From: Macrostomum hystrix
Taxonomy: Eukaryota; Platyhelminthes; Macrostomidae
Assembly: GCA_950097015.1 (NCBI GenBank)
Contig: CATNEN010000032.1
Coordinates: 1,488,001 to 1,552,000, forward strand
Direction: 5' to 3'
DNA length: 64,000 bases
Both the position numbers and the translations under genes were made by a program. Shown piece by piece: positions 29,341 to 40,069 of the stretch (within the stretch, counting starts at the first letter, position 1; every line of letters starts with the position of its first letter). The notes under the pieces are model-generated. The model was not told the origin of the DNA, did not search any database, and saw only the letters and a list, made by a program, of their open reading frames with translations.

Positions 29341-30798
29341 TTGATGACCGCTAAGGCTATCTATGGGCGAAGTTTTCTTGTCCAGATTAGTTGGAAGAAA
29401 GTGACAGAAAACTGGGACACTGAGAATAGATTAAGCTGTGATAATCGTTGTCCTGGCATGTCTTGTCCATACCCATTAGGGCTGATTCACATGTCGCAAG
29501 GTGATGTGACTGGTTCTACTTTATACGACGAAATAAAGGATCGCATGGATCGTGAAAAGGATATGGACGCCATGATACTCGATGTGGACGATATGGATCA
29601 GGCGGCTCTTGCGGCTATTGACGAACTTTTTCAAGAAGATGATCCGACGATTGAGGCAATGACTGAACAGCTTTGGCTACTGCCGAAGTAGAACAGTTGG
29701 CTGTGGCCTTACGCATTTTCTATGCGTTCATTCGGAAGCTGGACGGCTCGTTGTATGCACCTGCTACGCTCATCACGGCCAGAGCCGGCCTTTTTCGCTA
29801 CCTTCTGCGCAATCGTGGGATCAACATAATCGCTGATGAGCAATTCGCAAAAGCAAACAGGATGCTCCGAGTCACTGCCAGCCTTTTTGTGAAGAACGGA
29901 GGCGCCGAACGTCAGTTTGCGTCGATTGAAACGTGCGATCTAGAAAAACTACGCTACTACTTCGATCGTACGAGCTACCACTCCCACAAAACTAAAGCAC
30001 GAAGTCTACTTTCTCATCGCGCTTCACTTCGGACTACGAGGACGCGAATGGCTTCGTAAGCTTTCCATGGAATCCTTTGAGAGAATTTCAATCAACGGTT
30101 GCCGAGCTTTTAAGCTCAAAAATGTTCGGGGCAGCCTGGAGACGAAGACTAGCGAAGACATGAAACAGTCGGTGCTTGCTGAGACTGGAAATGCTAGTTG
30201 CCCCTATACTGCGCTGGATACCTACATGACGAAAATCGGCGAGGCCAAGTCCAAGGAGAATGTCAACAGCGCGCATTTCTTTCTATGCCCACGCACATGT
30301 TGATTCGACGCTTCTTGGTACTTTGCAAAGCAGGTTGTTGGCCACAACACGCTCGGAAATATGATGTCCGATATTTCTGCTGCTGCTGCGCTTACCAAGA
30401 GGTACACAGGACACTGCATCCGGGCTATTGTGGTCACTGAACTCGACGCAAATGGTGTACCCCTCAAGGACATTGGATCAATTACTGGCCATAAGTCCGT
30501 GACTGCCACTGAGCGCTACCTTCGGCACGGTCGGAAGCGCGATGCTGAAATGGCAAATTTGTCAAGCGTCATCAGTTCCATCGGATGCAATGACAATACC
30601 AAGGCAGTCGCATCAATCGCGTTGCCTGCCGCAAGACCCTCTGTTGGGGCTGGTGCAATGACGACTCCTGACCAACCTGGGCCGTCGAATCCTGACCTGG
30701 ACCGTACGATTCAAGCCAGCATGCATGCGATGAGTTCCGCCATCAATGGGACATTTTACAACTGTGCATTCCACCTGCACTTTTCCACTGGACCCTGA
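29341..30798 (+). pseudogene. Crypton-like (KIAA1958-type) tyrosine recombinase, broken
   Basis: A nearly full-length recombinase ORF carrying three lesions. An acidic N-terminal region (29341-29691) passes, through a frame change near 29680, to the core-binding domain with FYAFIRKLDGSLYAPATL and GLFRYLLRNRGINII. A second frame change near 29990 leads to HFGLRGREWLRKLS, which holds the first catalytic Arg. An in-frame TGA at 30301-30303 interrupts just before YFAKQVVGHNTLGNMM. Then come GHCIR (His near 30412, Arg near 30421), TGHKS (His near 30490) and ERYLR (nucleophile Tyr near 30517). The catalytic residues R, HxxR, H and Y are thus all still present. Family resemblance is to the eukaryotic Crypton group, including host KIAA1958-like genes. 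A spliced host gene is less likely because no consensus splice sites fit the breaks. Confidence 0.75.
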
Positions 30799-30827
30799 GT
30801 ACTGGAGCTATTACGAAACTGTTTTAC

Positions 30828-31135
30828 GAAAACCGCGCCACGCGCACTCGTGTTATGAGCGTTGCTACAATCCCGCGCCACGCGCAGTCGTGCTATGAGC
30901 GTTGCTACACTCCCGCGCGGCGCGCCACGCACACTCGTGTTATGAGCTTTGCTACACTCCCGCGCCACGCACACTCGTGTTATGAGCTTTGCTACACTCC
31001 CGCGCCACGCGCACTCGTGTTATGAGCGTTGCTACACTCCCGCGCCACGCACACTCGTGTTATGAGCGTTGCTACACTCCCGCGCCACGCACACTCGTGT
31101 TATGAGCGTTGCTACACTCCCGCGCCACGCCACGT
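30828..31135. repeat. 40-bp GC-rich tandem repeat
   Basis: About seven units of TCCCGCGCCACGCACACTCG then TGTTATGAGCGTTGCTACAC. It lies 30 bp downstream of the recombinase ORF and may be part of the element. Confidence 0.9.
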
Positions 31136-31600
31136 TGTTTTTTAGCGACGCTCAACTTGGCAAATTTCTCGAGTGGTTCTGGGCACTCCGATTTCAAATG
31201 CACTCGAGAAGCCAACCCTGAGGAAAACAATTAACTGCACCGCTCACTCAATTAATATTGTTGGCTCATTCATCCAGCCCATTGCGGGATGTCCGGGCTG
31301 TAAACGCAGAGTTTTATTGACTCAACCTCAATGAATTGGTCTATATTTGGCCACTATCTGAGATTATTGCTGGCAATAAATGCTTCGATTAGGCCGGGAT
31401 TTTTCAATTGGCATGTCGGGCCTTCGCCATCACCGCAGGGTGTCGTATTTACTCTTTGTCCAAAGTATAAAAAAGTTCTTCCAAGGCCTTGGTACAACTA
31501 CCCTATGGCCGGATCCGAGTCGAAAAAACTGGAACTGGCTTGGTTTCTGTATAAATAGAATGAGGTATTATATTCTTGGATGAAGCTAGTACTTGACAAT
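31136..31600. other. Spacer, no gene seen
   Basis: Unique sequence; nothing supported. Confidence 0.45.
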
Positions 31601-31601
31601 A

Positions 31602-31700
31602 GGACTGTGTGTGTGTGTGTGTGCGTGTGTGTGTGTGCGTGTGTGTGTGTGCGTGTGTGTGCGAGTGTGTGTGTGTGTGTGCGTGTGTGTGTGTGTGTTG
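31602..31700. repeat. GT microsatellite
   Basis: About 100 bp of (GT)n with occasional GC steps (Z-DNA-prone alternating purine-pyrimidine). Confidence 0.97.
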
Positions 31701-31974
31701 AAGAGTCCACAGATCAATTAATAAAGCGAAACTTGACCATTTTCACTATTATTTTTCTCTTAACTTTGCTAGCCAAATTTAGAATGAACTCCGCATTTAG
31801 TTTGTGTGACCATTGCTGCACGGCTCCGCTTCCAGTTTAACAGACGGCAAATATAAACATTTCTGTGGGTAGAGCTACAGTTAAGAGCAGCGGGTTTTCA
31901 TTATCAGATGCCGGACCATGGGCTGTGCTAGAGACACGGAGAGATAGGGAGAGCAATAGAGACATTTGGGGGAG

Positions 31975-32525
31975 TGAAAGATAGAGGTGAGAGTCACTGA
32001 GGAGATGGGGTGAGAGTGACAGAGGAGATGGGGTCAGAGTGACAGAGGAGATGGGGTCAGAGTGACTGAGGAGATGGGGTCAGAGTGACTGAGGAGATGG
32101 GGTCAGAGTGACTGAGGAGATGGGGTCAGAGTGACAGAGGAGATGGGGTCAGAGTGACAGAGGAGATTGGGTCAGAGTGACAGAGGAGATGGGGTCAGAG
32201 TGACTGAGGAGATGGGGTCAGAGTGACAGAGGAGATGGGGTCAGAGTGACTGAGGAGATGGGGTCAGAGTGACTGAGGAGATGGGGTCAGAGTGACTGAA
32301 GAGATGGGGTCAGAGTGACAGAGGAGATGGGGTCAGAGTGACTGAAGAGATGGGGTCAGAGTGACAGAGGAGATGGGGTCAGAGTGACAGAGGAGATGGG
32401 GTCAGAGTGACTGAGGAGATGGGGTCAGAGTGACAGAGGAGATGGGGTCAGAGTGACTGAAGAGATGGGGTCAGAGTGACAGAGGAGATGGGGTGAGAGT
32501 GACAGAGGAGATGGGGAGACAGAGG
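31975..32525. repeat. 23-bp minisatellite (about 24 units)
   Basis: Unit GTGACAGAGGAGATGGGGTC plus AGA; GTGACTGAGG variants alternate irregularly. Confidence 0.95.
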
Positions 32526-33164
32526 AGACATGGTGGATATTGACTGAGTACAGCGTGCGTGTAGAAATCTGATAAAAGGTGAGAAAACTGCTTGAGTTTC
32601 GGTTCCTCCGACAGCACCCTGATTCGCAGTACTTTCGCTCTCAAAGCACCACAAATGTGTGGGTGAAAAGTTAACAAAAAATGCCACAGCAACCGCATCA
32701 ATCTGGGCGTCATCAGCTTGAGCCAATCAGCTTCGAGGGAAAGTGAAGACATGCTTTTGAGTGGGCGGCGCAGTACAAATAGCGAGACACTTGATGTCCA
32801 GTGCGGGTCTCACTGCCATAGTCTGTCTAACGATATCTGAGGCTAGAATTCTGGCAAACTACAGGCAATAAAGCGACCTTGCGATAAGGAAAAAGGTGAG
32901 TTGCTTAAATTAGGCATTCGAAAGTTTGTTGTCGTTGGCTACAAAAAAAGCAATTCATCCTTGCCTTTTGTTTTATCGTGATTTCTCGGGTTGCGATGGC
33001 CCAATCGAAACACACGGAACCGCAGCACGCCACTTTCAAGAATCTAGTTTAGAAATTTTTGCGGCGCATTGTACGTGCATAGAAAGAAATATAATTATTA
33101 TTTAAATTCTCATTTTTACTCTCGCAATAGCTGCCTACAACTCTCAATGCTTGCCCAAGCCTTA
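32526..33164. other. Spacer, no gene seen
   Basis: Unique DNA left of the mariner element. Contains 'GCCATAGTCTGTCTAACG' near 32815, reminiscent of the CCATAGACTACAGAC motif near the recombinase remnants. Confidence 0.4.
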
Positions 33165-33264
33165 TACGAGGTGCATTCAAAAAGTTCTTTTCGGTGCTCA
33201 GCAAAAATTTACAAAAAACCTATGGAACAATGAAAACATGATTAGGTCATTCAATGTCATTCGG

Positions 33265-33632
33265 TCACTCAACATATTCACCGCCAATGTCTTTGTACTT
33301 CTGCCAGCGATGCACCAGACCTCTGATTCCAGTACCCACGCCTCTCGCGTCCGTTTCACGCACCGCACCTTGGCAAGCAGCTTTGATTTGCTCGACGCTG
33401 TCGAATTGAATGCCCCGAAGGTGCTTCTTCCAGAGCGGTCGTTGTCCTCGACGCTCTCTCTGCCTTCAGCGAACAACCGGAACCACTTTCGAACAGTCTG
33501 TTCAGTTGGTGCACTGTCACCAAACACTTGCTGAAGCTCTCTAAACATCTCCGGAGGTTTCTTTCCTTGCAGGAACTGGAACTTCATCAAGCTCCGAACG
33601 TCTTGCTTTGAAAAAGATTCTGCCATGGCCAA
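33265..33632 (-). pseudogene. Mariner transposase with catalytic domain deleted
   Basis: The minus-strand start at 33632 opens the helix-turn-helix half of a mariner transposase: FQFLQGKKPPEMFRELQQVF, then TEQTVRKWFRLF and NDRSGRS (the family's R-GRP linker). Immediately after, in another frame, the C-terminal end of a mariner transposase is readable: GIQFDSVEQIKAACQ, then GLVHRWQKYKDIGGEYVE and a stop at 33265-33267. The roughly 200 residues carrying the DD34D catalytic triad are absent. The first frame runs on to 33198 as nonsense. The DNA-binding half is intact, so a truncated binding protein is conceivable but unproven. Confidence 0.85.
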
Positions 33633-33831
33633 GAAATAGAAGGGTAGCTTAAAAAATTGCTTGTAGCTCAGACACAGTCACCAGCTAAGGCTTAAAAACT
33701 CAGGAAGGTTTAGGCCATAAACTTAACTTGCAGCATTCGAAAAAATTTTGTTCTGTGTGTCATTTACAAAACAATGGAACTTTACCGGTTGGGTGCCGAG
33801 CAAGTTAATGGCGGTCGATCGAGGCGCGTAC

Positions 33832-33971
33832 GGTAAAAGCATTATAAGGCTTCAGGCCATAGACAAATCAACTCCCCCTATAACGCTATCTGGCGGCTGT
33901 CGGTCGACAAGCAACGGCGTTATAGGGGGAGTTGATTTGTCTATGGCCTGAAGCCTTATAATGCTTTTACC
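33832..33971. repeat. Perfect 55-bp inverted repeat (foldback) inside the mariner
   Basis: Arms 33832-33886 and 33917-33971 are exact reverse complements (55/55) around a 30-base loop (33887-33916). Arm starts GGTAAAAGCATTATAAGGCT. Part of the arm, TGAAGCCTTATAATGC, recurs at about 34119-34135. Confidence 0.95.
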
Positions 33972-34169
33972 GGTTGGTAAAATACTTTAATTGATAATTT
34001 AAAGAAACAAATATAAGCGTCCAAATTTAGTCAGCTTCTGGTTCATGGCGGATTGGCGCAGTTTGTGCCATAGACATGCCATTATCGCTGAGTGATCGTT
34101 TATACCATAATACGTTGCTGAAGCCTTATAATGCCAAAGGACCGAAAAGAACTTTTTGAATGCACCTCG

Positions 34170-34356
34170 TAATGGGATTATCGAGAAGGATATCAGTTAC
34201 TGTGTAGCTGTCCTTGCCCGAAACAAGAGAAATTAAAAAGACAGAGAATTTAAAACGAAATTCAAAAGTTTTTTACTAACTAATGAACCCTAAACTACTC
34301 AGAGCTGAGCCCTACAAAGAGCAACGGACATTCAATAACTCGGTCTGGGCAGCAGA
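34170..34356. other. 5' flank of the neuropeptide gene
   Basis: Short spacer. An acceptor-like GGTCTGGGCAG/CAG precedes the ATG by 1-4 nt. Confidence 0.4.
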
Positions 34357-35589
34357 ATGCTGAGATTGCTGCTGTTGGCAACCCTGCTGTGCGCTCTGAG
34401 TCGCTGCCATCCGACCGCTGCCGCCATGAATCCCGCCAAGTCCAATCCCGACTGGCTGGCCGAGGAGGTGAGCGAATTCTTGTGTTTTCCAACCTCTCTG
34501 ACTTGTCCTCGACTCATGAATATTGAATAAGCTGCGGTTGCTGTGCAGCTCGTGGCTCCTGCGACTATTGCCGCGGAGTCCGAATGAAATTGGGATTTTT
34601 ATTACTCTGTGTAAAGTTTGTTGCCGCCAGTTCAAAGCCATTGTTCGCTAGAAAAAATTTGTCTGCCTTTATGACCCAGCAGTGCAGGAAGTAGTTTTTT
34701 ATTGAGACAAGAAACTTTGCCGAAAAGCAGAGAATACAAAGCTGCAAATAAATATAGCATTCGCTTTAACACACCCAACGGCCTGGTGTACAGAGGTTGC
34801 AGACAGCAACACTCCTTGGCGATGGACGCAACTGCTTGGCTGTCAGCTGCAAATGGACTTCCGAGTAGAAACAGTTTTTTAACCTGCAATAAAATTCCAG
34901 CAGCCGAATGAGGGTCATGTTTATTCTTTTGTCGAATGCAAACACAATAGCCCTATATTGCATGCAGCCGTCAGTGAAAGCTCTTTGAGTAAGGAGGGGA
35001 TACATTTACTCAGTGCTCTAAAAACACTTCCATTGCTCCCAGATCCCAGCAATAACTGGTTGGGCACACAGCTGCTGATGACACTAATAGAGAGACTAGA
35101 GACAGGGAAACTGAGGACAAACTTTACTCGATCGCCAATTACTCAAGCCTTCATCTCTGAGTCTTGCCCTTCCCGCATCATCATCACAGTCTCTCCCACA
35201 AATTTGCCATCATTGCTTCATGTGAAATAATGGGAATTAAAAAAGCCGCACCCTGCAGTGCTTTCCCAACAGCACTTCTTCGTATAGTGCCATGCCATTA
35301 GTCCGAAAATGCGAAATTCTGTCAGAACAGACGAAAATATGCCAAATACAAAAATATGGCCTCGATCCCATTCCTTCCTTCCCCTTCCCAACAGCCCGCC
35401 GCCTCAGAGATGGGCATCGAGGAGCAAAACTTAGACGACGAAGATTCCGAGATGGAGAACCGTCGAGTCGATGACCGGAGGGGCGACCAGCTGATGCACC
35501 AGTTGGTTGATGCTCGGCCTGGCCCTGTCAGAAGGCGCTCGCAACCCAAGCACTGGTGCCTGCTGCACCCAGTGTCCTGCTACGGCTGA
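34357..35589 (+). CDS. Neuropeptide precursor, allatostatin-C/somatostatin-like
   Basis: Secreted peptide precursor of 101 residues from exons 34357-34467 and 35395-35589 (phase 0, donor GAG|GTGAGC, acceptor CCCAACAG|). It begins with a clear signal peptide (MLRLLLLATLLCALSRC). An acidic spacer follows (NLDDEDSEMEN), then a tribasic RRR site, and the C-terminus reads SQPKHWCLLHPVSCYG before the stop. Cleavage after RRR and amidation at the final Gly would give a 15-residue peptide with one Cys-x6-Cys loop ending SCY-amide. The Cys-x6-Cys spacing with P-x-S-C-aromatic at the end is the allatostatin-C pattern (PISCF in insects). Such peptides act on somatostatin/AstC-type GPCRs. Precursor length and layout fit. 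Alternative: another unrelated disulfide-loop peptide. Downstream, about 100 bp of spacer leads to unique DNA and then an array. Confidence 0.75.
34468..35394 (+). other. Intron of the neuropeptide gene
   Basis: A 927-bp intron of unique sequence with no array, unlike most introns here. Signal peptide and mature peptide are on separate exons. Confidence 0.7.
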
Positions 35590-35925
35590 CAAGGCGAGCT
35601 CGAGGCAGGTCGCTGTCGATGAGCTGCACTGAGGAGGGACCGGGACCAAAGTCAGCTAGCCAACCCAGCTGATTATTAAGATTAACCTTTCACCTAGCGA
35701 CTAGTTTCGACTCTTATCTCTGCGCTTCGCATCCGTGTTGAATAGTGCGCACACATTGCCTGACTGTCTCACAATGTCATCTGCTAAGAAATTTAGCGCA
35801 AAACAGGACAATGATGGGAAGGCTGGACTCGATGGCTGGCCTCGATTGCAATACATTCGGCTTGTGTTGCTGTTTTATTTTCTTTCCGTTTGCTAATGAT
35901 TTTGCTCATAGCTTTTGACCCGTGA
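35590..35925. other. 3' flank of the neuropeptide gene
   Basis: Unique sequence, no further exon seen. Confidence 0.45.
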
Positions 35926-35929
35926 CATT

Positions 35930-36485
35930 CAGTGCTGCATCAGTCACTGAGACCTTCCAGACCTTCAGTGTTGCATCAGTCACTGAGACCTTCCAGACCT
36001 TCAATGATGCATCAGTCACTGAGACCTTCCAGACCTTCAGTGATGCATCAGTCACTGAGACCTTCCAGACCTTCAATGATGCATCAGTCACTGAGACCTT
36101 CCAGACCTTCAATGATGCATCAGTCACTGAGACCTTCCAGACCTTCAGTGTTGCATCAGTCACTGAGACCTTCCAGACCTTCAATGATGCATCAGTCACT
36201 GAGACCTTCCAGACCTTCAGTGATGCATCAGTCACTGAGACCTTCCAGACCTTCAATGATGCATCAGTCACTGAGACCTTCCCGACCTTCAGTGATGCAT
36301 CAGTCACTAAGACCTTCCAGACCTTCATTGCGGCATCAGTCACTAAGAGCTTCCAGACCTTCAATGATGCATTAGTCATTGAGACCTTCCAGACCTTCAA
36401 TGATGCATCAGTCACTGAGACCTTCCAGACCTTCAATGATGTATTAGTCATTGAGACCTTCCAGACCTTCAGTGCAGCATCAGTC
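35930..36485. repeat. 36-bp minisatellite (about 15 units)
   Basis: Unit CAGTCACTGAGACCTTCCAG then ACCTTCAATGATGCAT. The 36-bp length keeps frames open on both strands (TETFQTFNDASV / LKVWKVSVTDAS). No start context, splice site or codon bias supports expression. Confidence 0.95.
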
Positions 36486-36761
36486 ATTGAGCTTGTTCCA
36501 AATCCGGATCCTGGCAGCAGTATAGGCATTACAGTCTGGTAAAACTTTAGCCAGAAGTAAAATATTTTTAATATTTTAAATTTTGCCGTGCTTAACATTT
36601 TGACACACCCCCATAACTCTTGGATGATGCTCCGTTGATAAAAATACTTTATTGATCTCTTTATGCTTGACCTAGACTCAAAGGGCTCCGGTTCATATGA
36701 AACTAGAAACTTGAGTCTTTTTAGTTAGATCGTGAAGCATTCCGCCGGAGTTTTGCGATGT

Positions 36762-39036
36762 AATCTCAAATATTGGAATGGGATCTCAAATATTGGAATG
36801 GGATCTCAAAAACTGGAATGGGATCTCAAAAACTGGAATGGGATCTCAAATATTGGAATGTAATCTCAAATACTGGAATGGGATCTCAAATATTGGAATG
36901 TGATCTCAAATATTGGAATGGGATCTCAAATATTGGAATGGGATCTCAAATATTGGAATGGGATCTCAAATATTGGAATGGGATCTCAAATATTGGAATG
37001 GGATCTCAAATATTGGAATGGGATCTCAAATATTGGAATGGGATCTCAAATATTGGAATGGGATCTCAAATATTGGAATGGGATCTCAAATATTGGAATG
37101 GGATCTCAAATATTGGAATGGGATCTCAAATATTGGAATGGGATCTCAAATATTGAAATGGGATCTCAAATACTGGAATGGGATCTCAAATATTGGAATG
37201 GGATCTCAAATATTGGAATGGGATCTCAAATATTGGAATGGGATCTCAAATATTGGAATGGGATCTCAAATATTGGAATGGGATCTCAAATATTGGAATA
37301 GGATCTCAAATACTGGAATGGGATCTCAAATATTGGAATGGGATCTCAAATACTGGAATGGGATCTCAAATACTGGAATGGGATCTCAAATATTGGAATG
37401 GGATCTCAAATACTGGAATGGGATCTCAAATATTGGAATGGGATCTCAAATACTGGAATGGGATCTCAAATACTGGAATGGGATCTCAAATACTGGAATG
37501 GGATCTCAAATATTGGAATGGGATCTCAAATATTGGAATGGGATCTCAAATATTGGAATGGGATCTCAAATATTGGAATGGGATCTCAAATACTGGAATG
37601 GGATCTCAAATATTGGAATGGGATCTCAAATATTGGAATGTAATCTCAAATACTGGAATGTGATCTCAAATATTGGAATGTGATCTCAAATATTGGAATG
37701 GGATCTCAAAAACTGGAATGGGATCTCAAATATTGGAATGTGATCTCAAATACTGGAATGGGATCTCAAATATTGGAATGGGATCTCAAATATTGGAATG
37801 GGATCTCAAATATTGGAATGGGATCTCAAATATTGGAATGGGATCTCAAATATTGGAATGGGATCTCAAATATTGGAATGGGATCTCAAATATTGGAATG
37901 TGATCTCAAATACTGGAATGGGATCTCAAATATTGGAATGTGATCTCAAATATTGGAATGGGATCTCAAATATTGGAATGGGATCTCAAATATTGGAATG
38001 TAATCTCAAATACTGGAATGTGATCTCAAATATTGGAATGTGATCTCAAATATTGGAATGGGATCTCAAATATTGGAATGGGATCTCAAATATTGGAATG
38101 TGATCTCAAATACTGGAATGGGATCTCAAATATTGGAATGGGATCTCAAATATTGGAATGGGATCTCAAAAACTGGAATAGGATCTCAAATATTGGAATG
38201 GGATCTCAAATATTGGAATAGGATCTCAAATATTGGAATGGGATCTCAAATATTGGAATGGGATCTCAAAAACTGGAATAGGATCTCAAATATTGGAATG
38301 GGATCTCAAATATTGGAATGTGATCTCAAATATTGGAATGGGATCTCAAATATTGGAATGGGATCTCAAATATTGGAATGGGATCTCAAATATTGGAATG
38401 TGATCTCAAATACTGGAATGGGATCTCAAATATTGGAATGTGATCTCAAATATTGGAATGGGATCTCAAATATTGGAATGGGATCTCAAATATTGGAATG
38501 TAATCTCAAATACTGGAATGTGATCTCAAATATTGGAATGTGATCTCAAATATTGGAATGGGATCTCAAATACTGGAATGGGATCTCAAATATTGGAATG
38601 GGATCTCAAGTATTGGAATGGGATCTCAAAAACTGGAATAGGATCTCAAATATTGGAATGGGATCTCAAATATTGGAATGGGATCTCAAAAACTGGAATA
38701 GGATCTCAAATATTGGAATGGGATCTCAAATATTGGAATGTGATCTCAAATATTGGAATGGGATCTCAAATATTGGAATGGGATCTCAAATATTGGAATG
38801 GGATCTCAAATATTGGAATGTGATCTCAAATACTGGAATGGGATCTCAAATATTGGAATGGGATCTCAAATATTGGAATGGGATCTCAAATATTGGAATG
38901 GGATCTCAAATATTGGAATGTGATCTCAAATATTGGAATGGGATCTCAAAAACTGGAATGGAATCTCAAATATTGGAATGTGATCTCAAATACTGGAATG
39001 GGATCTCAAATATTGGAATGGGATCTCAAATATTGG
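36762..39036. repeat. 20-bp minisatellite, about 114 units (2.3 kb)
   Basis: Unit GGATCTCAAATATTGGAATG with variants at three positions (GGATC/TGATC/TAATC; ATATTGG/ATACTGG; AAACTGG). The period is held almost exactly to 20 bp. Rare variants recur as blocks, indicating higher-order duplication. Longest array of the window. Confidence 0.98.
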
Positions 39037-39284
39037 ATCTGGTGGTTAGGAATGGATCACGATTTCTAAAATGTTATCTAAGAAAGAAATTTCGCAATAA
39101 AAATCAAAGATATCAAAAATCGTTTTTTTGTTCGCAGGTGTGAAAAAAATTGTAATTTTTTTTGCACAGGAAATTAAACACAAAATAAACATCTAGAAAT
39201 ACGATTACAAGTAAAAAACTTTATATCTTTTTTAAAAAGATAGAAACTTTAAGAAAAAGTTGTAAATTTTTTTTTTAAATTCAG

Positions 39285-39955
39285 TTGGATATGCCATCTT
39301 ATTCTGTCAGATATCCCATCTCATTCTGTCAGATATCCCATCTCATTCTGTCAGATATCCCATCTCATTCTGTCAGATATCCCATCTCATTCTGTCAGAT
39401 ATCCCATCTCATTCTGTCAGATATCCCATCTCATTCTGTCAGATATCCCATCTCATTCTGTCAGATATCCCATCTCATTCTGTCAGATATCCCATCTCAT
39501 TCTGTCAGATATCCCATCTCATTCTGTCAGATATCCCATCTCATTCTGTCAGATATGCCATCTCATCCTGTCATATATCCCATTTCATTCTGTCAGATAT
39601 CCCATCTCATTCTGTCAGATATGCCATCTCATTCTGTCAGATATGCCATCTCATTTTGTCAGATATCCCATCTCATTCTGTCAGATATCCTATCTCATTC
39701 TGTCAGATATGCCATCTCATTCTGTCAGACATCCCATCTCATTCTGTCAGACATCCCATCTCATTCTGTCAGATATGCCATTTCATTCTGTCAGACATCC
39801 CATCTCATTCTGTCAGATATGCCATCTCATTCTGTCAGATACGCCATCTCATTCTGTCAGACTTCCCATCTTATTCTGTCAGACATCCCATCTTATTCTG
39901 TCAGACATCCCATCTCATTCTGTCAGATATGCCATCTCATTCTGTCAGAATTCTC
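39285..39955. repeat. 22-bp minisatellite (about 30 units)
   Basis: Unit TCTCATTCTGTCAGATATCC plus CA, with GCCA variants increasing rightward. It ends about 110 bp beyond the 3' end of the PDZ/PH gene coding region. Confidence 0.95.
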
Positions 39956-40069
39956 TCAACCTGCCACATTTATCCCCCCTTTAATTTCCGGTGCAAGCAA
40001 AAGAGGGCTTTCAAATCAAGCGCGTATGCCTGTTGAGTCCTCCAGGCAAGCTGTTGCCACTATTTAGTG

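Larger units (their letters stand above)
33167..34169 (-). mobile_element. Mariner element, internally deleted, with perfect 29-bp TIRs
   Basis: The termini 33167-33195 and 34141-34169 are perfect 29-bp inverted repeats (outer end CGAGGTGCATTCAAAAAGTT). TA lies immediately outside each end (33165-33166 and 34170-34171), the mariner target-site duplication. Length is 1003 bp. The transposase runs on the minus strand; its catalytic middle is deleted. A 55-bp-arm foldback lies inside the 5' part. The identical termini suggest recent mobilisation in trans. Confidence 0.95.

Noticed and set aside
35922-36598. Repeat proteins TETFQTFNDASV (+) and LKVWKVSVTDAS (-)
   Set aside because: A 36-bp unit keeps both strands open; no splice support and no synonymous-site bias visible.
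36773-39143. Long frames of WDLKYWNGISN-type repeats
   Set aside because: Twenty-bp satellite read in three frames; no start context, no unique flanking domain.
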